DNA of 64,000 bases from Clarkia xantiana subsp. parviflora (GCA_036873135.1 JAPTYO010000012.1:13152090-13216089), one strand, 5' to 3'. Shown: positions 34,101-46,603, counted from the first letter of the stretch. Notes: generated by a model not told the origin, from the sequence alone. Numbers and translations are program-made.

Positions 34101-36228
34101 ATGTACATCGGCTGTTTGCAAAGATGAGCTTTCTCCATCGGTCCGACCTACATTGCAGCATGATACAAATTATAAAGATCATCAACATACCAAATCTTCG
34201 GAAGGAAGTATATGAATACCGACATCAATTAATCAAGTAAAGACGTCAACATCTACACTTGGTGCATTGTTTAGCTACTCAACCATGTTGACATCCGGAC
34301 ATAGAGTTACTCGCAGAATGGGAATAGTGGTCTTACTCATGATAACAAAGACGAGATATTTTCGAAGTGTTTTACCATGACAGCCGACGACATGCACCAT
34401 ATCTCTACATCAAGTCTATGGATACAGCGCGCATAACAATGGATATAGAAAAGATTCTAAGTGTGGGGGCAAGTGCACGCATACAAGCGTGTACATAACG
34501 AGCATGCGCATACAGCTGTCGACATATGGCAATGTGTCGACTATCAAGTGATATGTTCTAAGTATTCCACTATGCCAGCAATCGACACATAACAAGGTGT
34601 TGACCATCAAGAAATATTTTCTAAGTGTTTTGCTCAGGATGACAGTCAGCATATTGCAAGCGGTTAGCATGCTACTAAGTGTCAATATGCTACTAGTGTC
34701 AACATACAACAAGCCGTCAGCATACTATCAAATATCTATGTACGACAAGGTGCCGGCATGCAGCACGATATGGCTGAAATATTTTCTAAGTATTTCACTT
34801 ACGACATGGGACTATATGCGACAAGAAATCAACCGTCATAAAATATCGTCTAAGTATTTCCTTGATGTCAACAATCAACAAGCGGCATTAAATCAACTAT
34901 TTAGGAGCATTCTCCAGGTATACTAGCATGACGACGTATAACGTACATCAAGTGGCAAACATCAACTACTACGAAATATTTTCTATGTGTTTCTATGCCG
35001 ACGGTCAACAAGAATCATATGACTACATCAATGGTAACAAGCACTAGATATTATTGAAATATTTTCTAAGTGTTTTAGCATTCTTGCATACAGGGACCAA
35101 TGATCAATACATGATGCTCAGCGCACATTGCCTAAGGCTTCACTACCAACACACAACCATTGACGACCATGTACGAACAACTACCGATTGTCAACATCGA
35201 GCATGCTAAAACAACGGCTGAGGCATGAAGCAACTTGTCGGCAATGAATGTTATGCATAAGGGAAGTATAACAATTCATTTGCACTTTTCTAAAATTTTC
35301 AGCACTTAGAAATTTTTTGGCCGATTTGAGGCTAAGTATCTTAATGCATTTCATCAAACACCTTGTATGCATATTATGGTGACCACTCCAAATTTACACT
35401 TCCATAGGCTCCTTCTTCAACAAACAATGAGAGCTTCTTGGAAAACTATCAAAGGAGGATGTAAGCTAATGACTATTCTCTCTCCTAATTTTCTCTAATA
35501 GTGTCTACTCCATGTGCTAAGGACTAAACTAATATCTATTTTCGCACAAGTCCTTAGTATCATTTATGAGCATACTTACATCTCTCCTATGCTTGCATTA
35601 CATACATACTCCCTAATGTTGCATGACGCGCTACGTACGATCATTATCGCATGTTGCGTACGTATAGACTATTATGCATGTTATTATTTTTATATATGCA
35701 TAATGCTAACTTATGATTGTTATACGATTATTTTTATAATCTAAATATGAATTGAACGCTTACATCATGTTACGTGTTTACAATATATTACACGCTTGCA
35801 TCGTATTCTATGTTTACATCATGCTTCATGTTGACAAGCATGCTCTCCATTTTTATATTGCTCTAAGTATTTTGCTTACTGCACGATTACATCATCCATG
35901 TCACCATTTTCATGTTAACATCATGTTACACGTTCACGTCACGTACCAAGATGACACCGCGTTGCATGATTACTTATTATCACACGTATTTCGCTTATTG
36001 CATGTTATTATGAATAAGTCGTTAACTGCACATGGTTATATATATACCGTCTGTTACGCTAACCCTGTGAATAGATTATGTACGTTCATCGGAAAGATAA
36101 AGATGGATGAATCTGTGCTTCGCGCACTCGACTGACAAACAGGCCACTCCTGAGGTCAGTGTCGAACCTAAATTGGACGAATATCCTATCTTAAATAGAG
36201 TCAAGCATGGGTTTTGAACCTCTACTTG
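31169..36228 (+). other. family A internal region downstream of gag, no pol
   Basis: About 5 kb with no recognisable protease, reverse transcriptase, RNase H or integrase. Stretch 31490-32045 matches element I at 24290-24355 and 45409-45995. A block near 31350-31530 has a diverged second copy near 32400-32590. A word like GAAATATTTTCTAAGTGTTT recurs six or seven times between 34350 and 35070. Stretch 35750-36010 is a degenerate ATCATGTTACACGTT-type repeat. Open frames here (for example 32862-33341 and 35752-36135) look like chance. Confidence 0.65.
34350..35075 (+). repeat. dispersed GAAATATTTTCTAAGTGTTT motif
   Basis: Variants near 34356, 34552, 34612, 34778, 34840, 34973 and 35056, spaced about 60-200 bp. 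Each is followed by text of the ATGCCGACGGTCAACAAG type. This is a decayed tandem array. Confidence 0.65.
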
Positions 36229-36242
36229 ACTCGGGGGGCAAG
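36229..36242 (+). promoter_or_regulatory. polypurine tract of family A
   Basis: CTCGGGGGGCAAG directly before the A LTR at 36243. The G element tract (CTCGGGGGCAAG, 56447-56458) is almost the same. Confidence 0.8.
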
Positions 36243-36815
36243 TGTTGGATATCTGTCCAATTCGGGTTCATATTTACGTTTCGGACCTCGCAAACACACT
36301 AGAACCACAAAACGGATCCTACCGCAGTCACCCCGGGTCAAAACGGTCTGGATGTGCGTCGCACCCGGACCGGGGACCTCCGGATTGCCCCAGCAATCCG
36401 GACCATGTCGGATGTCGACACGGTCCGGATTACTGACTAATACTGCGCGTTTACCCCTGATTTTACTAAGTACGGGAAGTTAGTACGCATATAGCCAACC
36501 TCGATGTCGGTAAGCGTTTTCCTGTAAACCGACATCAAACCGGGCACAGTTCTCAAATTTCCTATAAATAGGGGCCTAGATCTCCCATTTTCAGAAGGTG
36601 AACTCGAAACTCTGGAGAATTGGCTATTTGTGCTCTGACCTCTCTCTAAAATTCTTACTTTAGCATCTGAGAGGGCACAACCAGCACCACCCCCCTCTCC
36701 AAGCTGGTTATCGCCCGCTCTGCAGGACCCGGCGTATAGAAGATTGAGACAGGGATCGAGGTAGAGATCCCTAAAAAAGAAGTTCGAGATATCCCAAGTG
36801 GAAACGATCTCAACA
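36243..36815 (+). repeat. second LTR of family A (A2)
   Basis: TGTTGGATATC...CTCAACA, 573 bp. It is shorter than A1 because it lacks one upstream palindrome copy and a repeat near the end. It is preceded by a purine tract, as a 3' LTR should be, and followed by AGATT (36816-36820) and B LTR sequence, as in A1. Confidence 0.92.
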
Positions 36816-36880
36816 AGATTGTTTCAAAATCCGCGTTTTTCAAAACGTAATTCGCCTTAAGTCATATTTTAGGTCCGACA
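36816..36880 (+). repeat. duplicated tail of the B 5' LTR
   Basis: AGATT plus TTCAAAATCCGCG ... TTTTAGGTCCGACA, the same 60 bases that follow A1 (27827-27891). This shows that the segment following A was duplicated together with A. Confidence 0.9.
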
Positions 36881-36882
36881 AT

Positions 36883-36900
36883 CTGGCGACTCTGCTGGGG
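36883..36900 (+). promoter_or_regulatory. primer binding site of B, copy 2
   Basis: TGGCGACTCTGCTGGGGA, duplicate of 27895-27912. Confidence 0.75.
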
Positions 36901-37979
36901 AAGTTTTAGAGGGTCCGGGCTCTTTATATTTGCTTATTTGCCATTTTTTTATTTATATTTGACTTTGTTATTCTAACTTGTTTTTTTTTTTTTTGATTTC
37001 GGGTGTTGAGTTAAGTTTTTTATTATGACTGATTCTTTTTCTTTGTTGTATATGTATTATTTGAATTCGTCACACTCACTTTAGTGTAATGTCCAAAACA
37101 CCTAAAACCTAGGGCGACTAGGAACCCCGGAGGGTTAGTACGGTACAACCGGAGCGGCTAGGCCGCCGGTACGACTCCGAAAATTCCGCTCACTTGTGAA
37201 TGTCTTGTGATCCCTATGATGGGGGTAGGAAACCACCTTGTCGGGAGCCTATCAGTGGAACCTACCTTGTAGAGCAAAGCCACACATTTTTACCCCCCCC
37301 TAACATGTCGTGTTATATCCGTGTTTTTTTTTTGTTGTAAAGGTTATTATGTAAATAGTACTGCTTGTATAACTTTTATTTCTAGCGCTTTCATCTCATT
37401 GCTTTTTTTATTAAAAACAAAAAATCTTTTTCAGCTAAGTAGTTAGTCATTCAGTTGTAGAAATTTTCTTTTCAAACATGTATTTCATATGCATTGTTTT
37501 TTTTTAAAAAAAAACCTCTTAGCTGAATTTTTTATTTTAAACATGCGTTTCATACGCATTATTTAAAAAAAATCTTCAGGTAAGTTTTAATTTGGGTTAG
37601 TGCGATACGTATGCATTACTTTTAAAAATATGTTTTAGGAAAGATCGTAATTATTCCTCTTTAGCTATTAGAGTTTCTAATTTCAAACGTGCATTCCAAA
37701 TGCATCATTAAAGTTTTTTTATCTAAATTGTTTTATTTTTAATAATGCATCCAGTATGCATTATTTTTTTAAAAAAAACTTATTAGATAAATCGGAGGCT
37801 CTCTTAGTTTAAGGGCTCTTATGTTGAAAAAAAATCTTTTACCTGAATTTTTTTATTAAAGATATGCATCTCATATGCATTATTTTCAAAAAAATAAAAC
37901 ATTTCTGGTAAATTATAATTTCTTTAGTTGTAGAACTTTTATTTTTAATTTTGCATCTTATTTTTGTGCATCTTATCTT
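36901..37979 (+). other. untranslated leader of B, copy 2
   Basis: Collinear with 27913-29020, with small indels mostly in A- and T-runs. No gene. Confidence 0.85.
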
Positions 37980-38045
37980 CGTGGATCGAGTATCGAGGTC
38001 CCTGAAAAGAAGTTCGAGATATCCCAAGTGGAAACGATCTCAACA
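37980..38045 (+). repeat. fragment of the family A LTR 3' end, copy 2
   Basis: As at 29021-29079, with a 7-bp duplication. Followed by the A primer site variant TTGGCACCGTC (38047). Confidence 0.88.
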
Positions 38046-38096
38046 CTTGGCACCGTCAGCATGATTCGAACAGGGAGCCGTTCCATACCGCAAGCT

Positions 38097-40121
38097 ATGA
38101 CAGGAAGACGTACGAAAAAGGCGGGTGCGAGCAAGCCGAAGCCGATGAGAAGCCTACCAGGACCTTCTCACATTCCAGATGCAGAGTTTACCGCCTCTTC
38201 CATGCCAACTGCAAATGCTCCTTCCGCGTAGCATGGTCCCGACGTGCAGAACGAGGTTCTAGTGCACGAGTTCGAGCAAAGGACGGAAGGGAACAAAGAG
38301 TTCCCATACGGGATGCCAGCTGGCGGAGTGCAGCAGCAAGCAAGAGGCGCAAGCAACATGCCACCAGTCACACCAGCCATGATGGATGCGTTTGAAGAAC
38401 TTATCGCATTCAGGGAGACTCTAAATAATCAAGGATCCTCCATGCCAACAAGCAATGTGCCTTCCACACAGCATGGTCTTGAAGTCCAGAGTACGATGTA
38501 CATTGCATCCTATTCGGAAAAGATGGCAAACGTACATGTGATCCATGAAGACTTTGATGCTGGAGGCGAGAAGTCATACGAGCAAGCAGGGATCGTTGCA
38601 AAGACAATGCACAAGTCTCAGGATGCCGTCATGAAATATGCCGACATAAAGGATGCCGTCATGAAGGATGTTGCCATAAAAGATGTCATTGATGTATCAT
38701 CAAAGGACGAAGAGCACAATGTGCACCACGACGCCTTGGTCATAACCACGCAGAAGTCGACAAGAAGTCAACTTGGATCCTCCCACATGCATGTTGCCAC
38801 ATCCAATGCCTTCTTCATGCCAACAAGAAGTGCGCCCTTCGCACAGTATGACCAAGGAGTCCACAATGCAAAGCACTTTACACCCCCGATGGGATTTGAG
38901 CCCAATGAGCACATCAATAAAGAATTTGGGATGCCAGAAGAGGGAGTCCCCCAATATGAAGGTGTCAACCCGCCACTACCTATCACTCCTACCATGATGG
39001 CCGCGCTCGAAGAGCTGCTTGCATTACGAAGGATGCAAAGGAACCAAGGATGTGCCCCGCCATCACCAGCTCCGCCTCCAAACAACGGAAAAACCGAGGG
39101 GACAAGAGCAATGTCCCGAAACACAAGTCATCAAGACATACCGCACCAAGGAGTAGGGGGAAATACATGGAAGGTACCCTCCAGTACCGACAAACAAGGC
39201 AAGGAGTTGCGCGCTCATACAATCCGTATATGATAGCACAACACCAAGAGGGGACATGGAAACAACCTCCGACCTCTCGCTCAAAAATGCACAAGGAAGG
39301 ATCCTCCACGATGACAAGCCAAGACGACGCTGACATCCATCACAAGGAGGAATGGGGAAAACCTGTTGATGACGATGATGTCCCAATCACGGGACTTACA
39401 ACAAGAACCTTGAAGGCTATAATTGAGGAAAAGATGGACGCTTCCTGGAAAAAGAGACAACAAAAACAAAAGAGGCCATTCCAGTCAGACGTCCAAAGGC
39501 TCAAAGAGACCAATCTCGCCAAATGTGTTCCATTGAACACACCGCTATCTCTCATCTTGAAAGAGATGAAGAAGACCAAGCTTTGGAAAAAGCCCTCTAA
39601 ATTCCGCAAAGGCACATTGGGAAAGGATGAAAGCAAATGGTATGAAAATCACGAAGTGTATGGCCACGAGACGGACAACTGTGTCAGCTTAAGATTCCAT
39701 GTAAACAGCTTCATCTTAAAAGGAGAAATGAAGAAGTATATCGACCAAAGCAATAAGCATCAAAAGAAGTCTCATGTGCAGTCTTCAGGAAAAGGCGGAT
39801 AATAATCCACCTCTCACGAAGCGTGGGAAAAACAACGTCATTCAGGGAACCAATTATGACGACTTCTACAGTCCTTGGAGCATGAAGGTGGAAGAAACAA
39901 ATATCAAACTCCCAGAAAACAAGCTTCCTCGTCTACTTGAGCCAATGACTGCCTTCCTTGGCAAGAACGTTGAAGAACGATGCAAGCACCATAAAACTGG
40001 GGGGCATAACACCAACATTTGTTCATCCCCAAGGGTGGAGATTGAAGAGCTTAATACGCTAGATGCACTGAGGAACTATGTGGCACGTGGCAGAATCAAC
40101 TTGCCGACAAGTCACCTATGA
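38097..40121 (+). pseudogene. gag: family A gag, copy 2 (better preserved)
   Basis: Same gag as at 29131-31168. It shares the in-frame TAG (38229-38231). It then stays open to 39233, continues in a second frame (39050-39802: LKAIIEEKMDASWKKRQ, KWYENHEVYGHETDNCVSLR), and returns to the first frame (39774-40121: LPRLLEPMTAFLGKNVEERC, then CKHHKTGGHNTNIC). The two modules of the form [C/Y]xxHxxxGHxTxxC are typical of Tat-type gag. Frame changes at the overlaps are shared by both copies, so they predate the duplication or reflect programmed shifts or introns. Decay seems more likely. Confidence 0.82.
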
Positions 40122-40319
40122 AGACGTCAAACACATCATCAATCCATTTATCTCTATTTTTACATATATACTTTAAGTATTTTTAGATTAAGTACAACTT
40201 ATGCTTATTAACCTTAGTACTTTTCAAAAAGAGCGATCAGTTGACGCCTTCCTGTAATCCGTTGTATGAACTCCAAAATATCTAATGAAGGTTAAATCTA
40301 CTTTCGTAGGTACCTTATT

Positions 40320-41940
40320 TCATGTAAGTTGTAAATTCTGTTAATGCATTCAATGTTCATATTTTTTTTAATTAGGAAAATTTGTAATTCCTTTTTAGCT
40401 CTTAAAGCTTTTAACTTCATTCATGAATCACATATGCATCATTTTCAATAAACTTTTACCTGATTTTTTTAAAGCATGAATTCAATATGCATTATTTAAA
40501 AAAAAAACATTTCAGGTAAATTATAAGTTTTTTTTTTTTTTTTTACTATAGAGCTTTCAAATTCACGCATGCATCGCATTTGGATTATTTTTTGTTAAAA
40601 AGAGAATTCATCTAAAATTTTCATTTCAAAATAAGCATTCACTGTGCACTATTCAGGTAATCTGGTCGTAAGCTGTAACTTTCTTAACAATAGAACTTTA
40701 ACTTTCGAGCATGCATGAATTTTTAAAAAAACTCAAAGTGTCGTTCGTTTTTATCCAAGGTGTAATACACTTTTTTCGGCAAGACCTTCATTTCGACATT
40801 TGCATGAGCATGCGTTTAAAAATGGGAGTTTCGATTCTAATTTTTGAAAAAAATATTTTATTCGTTCAGTTGAGTGTGACTATTCAAGTCCAAACAAAGG
40901 ACGTGAAAATACTTTTGAAAAAACTTTGTTTTGAGTATCTGTCATGCGTTCGAGACAAATAGTGCACTTAGCAAACTCAGTAAACTCCATGATAGCGAAA
41001 AACAACTTAGATCATAAATTTTGATTCTTTTTTTTTTAAAAGTAATCAAAATTATGAAATGAATGACATTAGAAATTTTTCAAAAAATCATGCATGACTT
41101 ATTTTATTCTTTATACTAATATTTCATTCGCTCTTTTCAGGTAACCTTGGTTAGGTATCCTGCACACATAAGTTCCGTCGACTAAATGGGGCAACATAAA
41201 AGGAACTTGCAGCCATCCAGTTGCACGAAGAAAAAATTGTGCACTCGGGATACCCAACGCTCAGGTGCGATAAATTGTACTTGATTTTTATCCCCAAAAT
41301 TTGAGTTTTTCCTTACTCATTGTGCAGCTCAGGTAATCATCCAAATCAAAGCCCATGAAGAGAACATCTCGTGCACGACACCTTAGCTCGTCGACCATTG
41401 TTGTGTTAGCTGCCGAATTTGTCTCGGATATCTCAAGCAATATCTATGCCCCAATTTACCATCTGCGGCCTGCCGTGCCAAACTCAACACCATCCACGTG
41501 TGTTCATCAACCAGGTCATTCATCCAATACGCGACAAGCCTAACACAATTGGTGTGTTAATTGTGGGCCATTCCCTATTGAGATCGAGCATGACCTTGGA
41601 TGAGGGAATATCAATAGATGAATAGATCATATAAAGGAATCGAGGATCCCGTAAAGGTTTACTGTTCCGATGAATATGCATTTGGGAGGTCAAGCGAGGA
41701 AAAAATTATTGTCAGTGTAGCCCATTAGATGGTACACAGCTCAAGAAACTGACGTGATTAACATATTTGACTCGAGCAGCTGAGTCCTCATTTAGGAGAA
41801 GTTACGTGGATTCAAGTGATTTCAATCTGCCACTAGGGGCATTTACATACTTGTCGTTGATTATTTTCGGTAACTTTTCTTTTTCAAAAAAAAAAGCAAA
41901 AAAAAAAAAAAAAACTCATTTGTTTAGTGTTAGAGCCACC
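40320..41940 (+). other. B internal region after the captured gag
   Basis: The first ~400 bp continue the ATGCAT-core leader repeat that was interrupted at 29020/37979. The remainder to 41928 has no frame or motif I recognise. Open frame 40711-40962 lies in AT-rich low-complexity DNA. Confidence 0.65.
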
Positions 41941-42645
41941 CTCTAATCGGGTACAGACAAATAAAGAGTTTTCATGCAAATCTTGAGAGAGCAGTGAAGA
42001 AATAAAAGGGTCACAATTGTCCCTAAATCAACTATAAATAAAAAGGGTCATAGTCGTCCTTAAAATGACTACAAAGAAAGGGCCACAACCACCCTTCAAA
42101 TGGCTACAGATATAGAGCACTCTCGCAACATCGAAGGCGGGAAATGAGTGAAAGGGCCACAACCACCCTTAAAATGGCTACGTACAAAGAGTGTTCCCCG
42201 AATCCTGAGAGGAGGGGAGATTGTTGAAAGGGCCACAACCACCCTTAAAATGGCTACACATAAAGAGCGAATCCCCACATATTTGGTAAGCGTGGGAAAT
42301 ATTTGAAGGGGCCACAACCACCCTCCAAACGGCTACAGATTAGAAGCACTCTTGTATCAGAGACGAAAAATAAAGGGCCACAGCCACCCTCCAAATGACT
42401 ACAAATCAAAAGAGCTCCCGCAACATTGAAGACGGTGAGGAAATGGTCAAGGTCACCCACCAAACAACTACAAATAGTCCCGCATCGAGGTGGGAAATAA
42501 AGAACGGGCCACAGTCATCCCGAAATTGACTACTGAAAAGAAGATCTTTCACAATGGAAAATGCGGAAAACAATTGAGAGGGTCAGAGCCACCAATTAAT
42601 TGGCTACCAAATAAAGAGTGCCTCCGCTAGATTGAAAACCCGAGA
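41941..42645 (+). repeat. tandem repeat array TR1 of B (about 50-80 bp units)
   Basis: About ten diverged units, each with an AGGGCCACAACCACCCT ... ATGGCTAC core and a variable spacer (GAGAGCACTC..., GAAATAA). Confidence 0.88.
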
Positions 42646-42964
42646 GGGCGGTCTAGGCAAAATCAGAAAATGAGGGGCATGATTGCAAATTCAGAAATTA
42701 GGGAAACCGAGGGGCACGGTCGACAATCTCTCAAATTCGACCGTGGAAAAAGGAGAGAATAAGAGAGAAATTCTAAAAAAAGAAAAAGACCCGCTAGATT
42801 GTCGCACCATGCGCAATTTAGGTAAAAATTAGGGACAAACATTCATGCACATGTGTATTTTCTGCGACACATCGTCTTCCAAGTCAACTCCACGGCAAGG
42901 GGGACGGTTACAGTCTGCTCTCGCGAGTCACCATTCAAGGATGAGTAGGACTGTTACAGTCTGT

Positions 42965-43505
42965 TCCTACAAGTCAAGTTCACAACAATCAGGATCTGAA
43001 GTTTTCCAGCTTTCTCAGAGTTATAACCCGACAAACGGAGCCTTTGATGTTCAGCCTTCGTGAGTCACAACCGGCAATCGGGATCTGTAGTTATCTAGCT
43101 TTCCGAGAGTCATAACCAGATGAACGGAGTCTTTGATCTTCAGCCTCCGCCAATCACAACCGACAATCAGGATCTGTAGTTTTCCAGCTTTCTGAGAGTC
43201 ACAACCTGAAAAACGGAGCCTTTGATGTTCAGCCATCGTGATCACAACCGGCAATCGGGATCTGTGGTTTTCCAGCTTTCCAACAGTCACAACCAGACGA
43301 ACGGAGTCTTTGATGTTCAGCCTCCGCAAATCACAACCAACAATCAGGATTTGTAGTTTTCCAGCTTTCTGAGAGTCACAATCTGACGAACGGAGCCTTT
43401 GTTGTTCAGCCTTTGCGAGTCACAAACCGACAATCAGGATCTGTATTTTTTCAGCTTTCTGAGAGTCACCCCCGACGAACAAAGCCTTAGTATTCAGCCT
43501 TCGCA
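42965..43505 (+). repeat. tandem repeat array TR2 of B (about 89 bp units)
   Basis: About six units containing CAATCAGGATCTGTAGTTTT, CCAGCTTTCTGAGAGTCACA and CGGAGCCTTTGATGTTCAGC. Confidence 0.9.
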
Positions 43506-43810
43506 AGTCACGCCACTAGAGGCATATCTCTAACGGACGCCGCTAGAGGCTCTTCTCCGACATACGCCACTTGAGGCTTTTCCTTATCGCTGACCACTGG
43601 AGGCATCACCGATTAAGGTTTTACTTTATTGCACGCCACTGGAGGCTTTTCCTTGTCGCTCGCCACTAGATGCATCGTCGATTGAGGTTTTACTTTACTG
43701 CACGCCACTGGAGGCTCTTATTTACCGCACCGCCACTGGAGGCTCTTATTTACCACTTTGCCGCTCGAGGCTCTACATTAGGCACTGCAAATGGAGGTTT
43801 TCTTTAGCGC
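43506..43810 (+). repeat. tandem repeat array TR3 of B (25-35 bp units)
   Basis: About nine units with the core CGCCACTGGAGGCTCTT. Some are grouped into longer units with GATTGAGGTTTTACTTTA. Confidence 0.85.
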
Positions 43811-43940
43811 TGTCCGAAATAAGCCAGAAGTTCCCTTGAAGATTCGAAGACTCAAATAAGATATACTTCCCAACCAAAATTAGTGTTTACTCGTCTTTGG
43901 ACAAATCCCCTCGAACATGTTCTACGGGAATCCGCCCAAA

Positions 43941-43951
43941 GAGGGGCAAGC
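43941..43951 (+). promoter_or_regulatory. polypurine tract of B
   Basis: AGAGGGGCAAGC directly before the 3' LTR. Confidence 0.8.
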
Positions 43952-44410
43952 TGTAAACACCTAATTTTGGTCCGCACGTAGCACGTTCAAAATGTCATAT
44001 GTGACGCGCTAAAAAAGGAAGTATTTAAATATGGTAGGTCGCGAAGTTTCTAAAGATAGGACCGACTTAAAATAGGATAGTGTATATGCACTTTTATTAT
44101 AAAATATTCAGAAAATATATTATGTGTATTTATGATAAAATACATAAATATATATGTATATTTTTGGAATATTAATGGTGCATATTTTTCAGATTTTATT
44201 TTCCTAGTTTAGGGAATAGATTAGCTATAAATAGGGTCATAATACATGTAAAAAGAAACACAAAAGAAAATAATAAACAGCTCTTCTCGGGATCCGTGCG
44301 ATTTTTATCATCTAGTGATAAAAAGTATTTTTTTACTCCTAGCCTTTGCTGGCCGCCTGAGCTTCCCCCGTCGGCGACCATCCGCCCACCACGGCGCCTG
44401 ACAACTAGCT

Positions 44411-44473
<63 letters not shown>

Positions 44474-45403
44474 CTCACGCATGGGAAATTTCGTCTGAGT
44501 TTCAAGCAGACCACACCACCGTCCACGACCGCCGGCGACCACCCATTCAACCCCGTCCGACGCGTCAGGCCGTGCTCTGCTGCTCCTCTCTTCCGTGCGC
44601 TGCCCAGCTCCACCACACCATCGTCGGTGTCGTCGCCCCTGCTCAGACAATGCGTTGCTCGCACCACCGTTCCGTTCTCCTCTGCCCAGTCGTTCGCTAG
44701 TGCCTTGTCGTTCCAGCCGGTCACCATCCCCTGTAGCCCGGCGCCACCATCTGCCTTCCCGTGTCCCTGCAGGTGAGCCCGTCCCTTCCTTCACGTACGT
44801 ATGTCTGCTTCCTCTCTTTTGTTCCTTTTTATTTTTTTATATTATTTTAATCATTATATTATTCGGTTATTAATTATTATTTTTATTATATTATAATTAA
44901 CTAGGTAATTTAATTATAGGGGATTAAGTCTAATTAGGTAGAATGTTTAATTGTTCAAGAGCTATGTATATTAGGTTTTATATGGATTTGAGCATGTTTG
45001 ATAATTTTTGCTTTAGATTTCGTATAAGTTAGGAGTTATAAATCATAGTTAGGTTTTAGACTAGGGTAATATTTGATAATAATTTTGGGTATAATAAACA
45101 TATAATTAAATATTGACATTGTTAAATTTATCTAATGTAATATATATTTTTAAAAACTAAAATTGGCAAATTAAGTGAATTGAGTACCGAAAGGGCGTAA
45201 TTAAAAATTGTTTATTTTTAATTCGTAATAGAACCTCTGAACTCGAGTTTCTGATCGTATACCGATTTTATACCTAGGTGTTTAATTCGTTATTCGCTTA
45301 TGTAATTTAGGATTCTAGTTAGCCTTAATTGACTAGTGGCTACTCTATTCAAAATCCACGTTTTCAAAACGTAATCGCCATAGGTCAGATTTTAGGTCCG
45401 ATA
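43952..45403 (+). repeat. 3' LTR of B (unbroken)
   Basis: 1452 bp. TATA box GCTATAAATAGGG near 44225. A (CT)n run lies at 44412-44469, followed by a GC-rich 5' UTR-like block to about 44770. It has the same tail as B1 but ends CCGATA (one base changed from CCGACA). The tandem serine-leucine frames here come from the CT run. Confidence 0.92.
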
Positions 45404-45408
45404 TCCAG

Positions 45409-45995
45409 GTAACAGGCATTATAGCCGAAAGAAAACCCAAGTACGAGGTAATATCTTTACAAAAAAATAATGATATGAATAGAACAGACTACTAGAAAAA
45501 GATATCCAGCCCGGATAGTCTGATCTAGTCAAAACAAAATTCAATATGAACGAAACATACTAGTCGCGAATAGTCTGATCCAGTCACATTGACATTACAA
45601 GCTGAACATAACAAACTAGCCGAGCCTGATATGAATATCGAATAGTTCAAACTAATCACATTGAAACTCTAGTACAAATGGACAACATAGCAGGCGAAAG
45701 AGTCATATGAGGAGACTTATAGCTACATTTTTTTTTAACCAATATATATCTCAAATCAATGCGAAGCAATTTGAGACAGGTTACATACAGATTCAGGAGA
45801 CACATCAAAGACGCACCCTACTTAGGTTACAACACCAAGTAGAGGTTACATGCAACGCTCTCTGAAATTCTCTATCTACGAACACCCTACTTAGGCATCT
45901 AAGCCAAGTAGCGGCCACATATATATCACTTGCATCATTGCAGCAAGCCTCCAAGTTAATGAGAACTCATGACGCCTCGTTGAGCATACTACTCA
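45409..45995 (+). other. internal region of element I, part 4
   Basis: Continues directly from 24355 once B and one TCCAG are removed. It matches family A at 31552-32040 (for example TAGTCGCGAATAGTCTGATC and CTTAGGCATCTAAGCCAAGT). The element is cut off by copia D at 45996. Confidence 0.75.
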
Positions 45996-46590
45996 TGTTG
46001 GATTACGAGGCTAAATACTACGGAAACTTAGATACGGTACATGCTAGTAATCAAGATTACGCAGTGGAAGATGCACACATACCTTAATCGCTTTCCGTAG
46101 TCCCAAGATCTTGCTAAGGGAGTTCTCGATCCTCCGGACGGCACCCGTAGACGTTCTTGTTAAGGAAGCCCTACGCGGTATAGTCTCCACAGCAAAGCCT
46201 CTGATCGATTCTTAGCTGGGCAGATCTTCAGAGTGTTTGCTCAAAGCAAATTGGCACACCCTTGGTGTGTTATGTGGTTTGGCCGAAATAGTGTGTTTAG
46301 GGAGGAGGGTTTTCTCTTAAATTACCACAAAGGAGGAATTAGGATAAACATAATAAAACCCCTAACACTCTCTATTTATAGGAGGAGCAAAGTGGACAAA
46401 AGTTCACTTTCCCCACTCTAATATTTCGGCCGGCCTAGTGTATAAGGGAGGCCCAATTTTGGGCCTCTCCCGTCAATTGGGATTTAGGTCTAGCCAAATT
46501 TCCCTAATCTAACATTTACCCAATTGTCTCAGGTAACATATACATATTAACCGGCTTCCATTTACGGATCCCTATCACCATATGCTAACA
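45996..46590 (-). repeat. 3' LTR of D
   Basis: On the plus strand TGTTGGATTACG...CATATGCTAACA. Homologous to the C1 LTRs in reverse. The minus-strand purine tract GGCGAGTGGGAGC lies at 46591-46603. Confidence 0.93.
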
Positions 46591-46603
46591 GCTCCCACTC
46601 GCC

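Noticed and set aside
35752..36135. 127-codon frame before the A purine tract
   Set aside because: The histidine/leucine/tyrosine-rich text is produced by a degenerate ATCATGTTACACG-type repeat, not a protein family I know.
27159..36815. Simple full-length gypsy element with LTRs A1 and A2
   Set aside because: A1 is followed by its own target duplication AGATT and resumed B LTR, not by the A primer site. A1 is therefore a solo LTR and A2 belongs to a different event.
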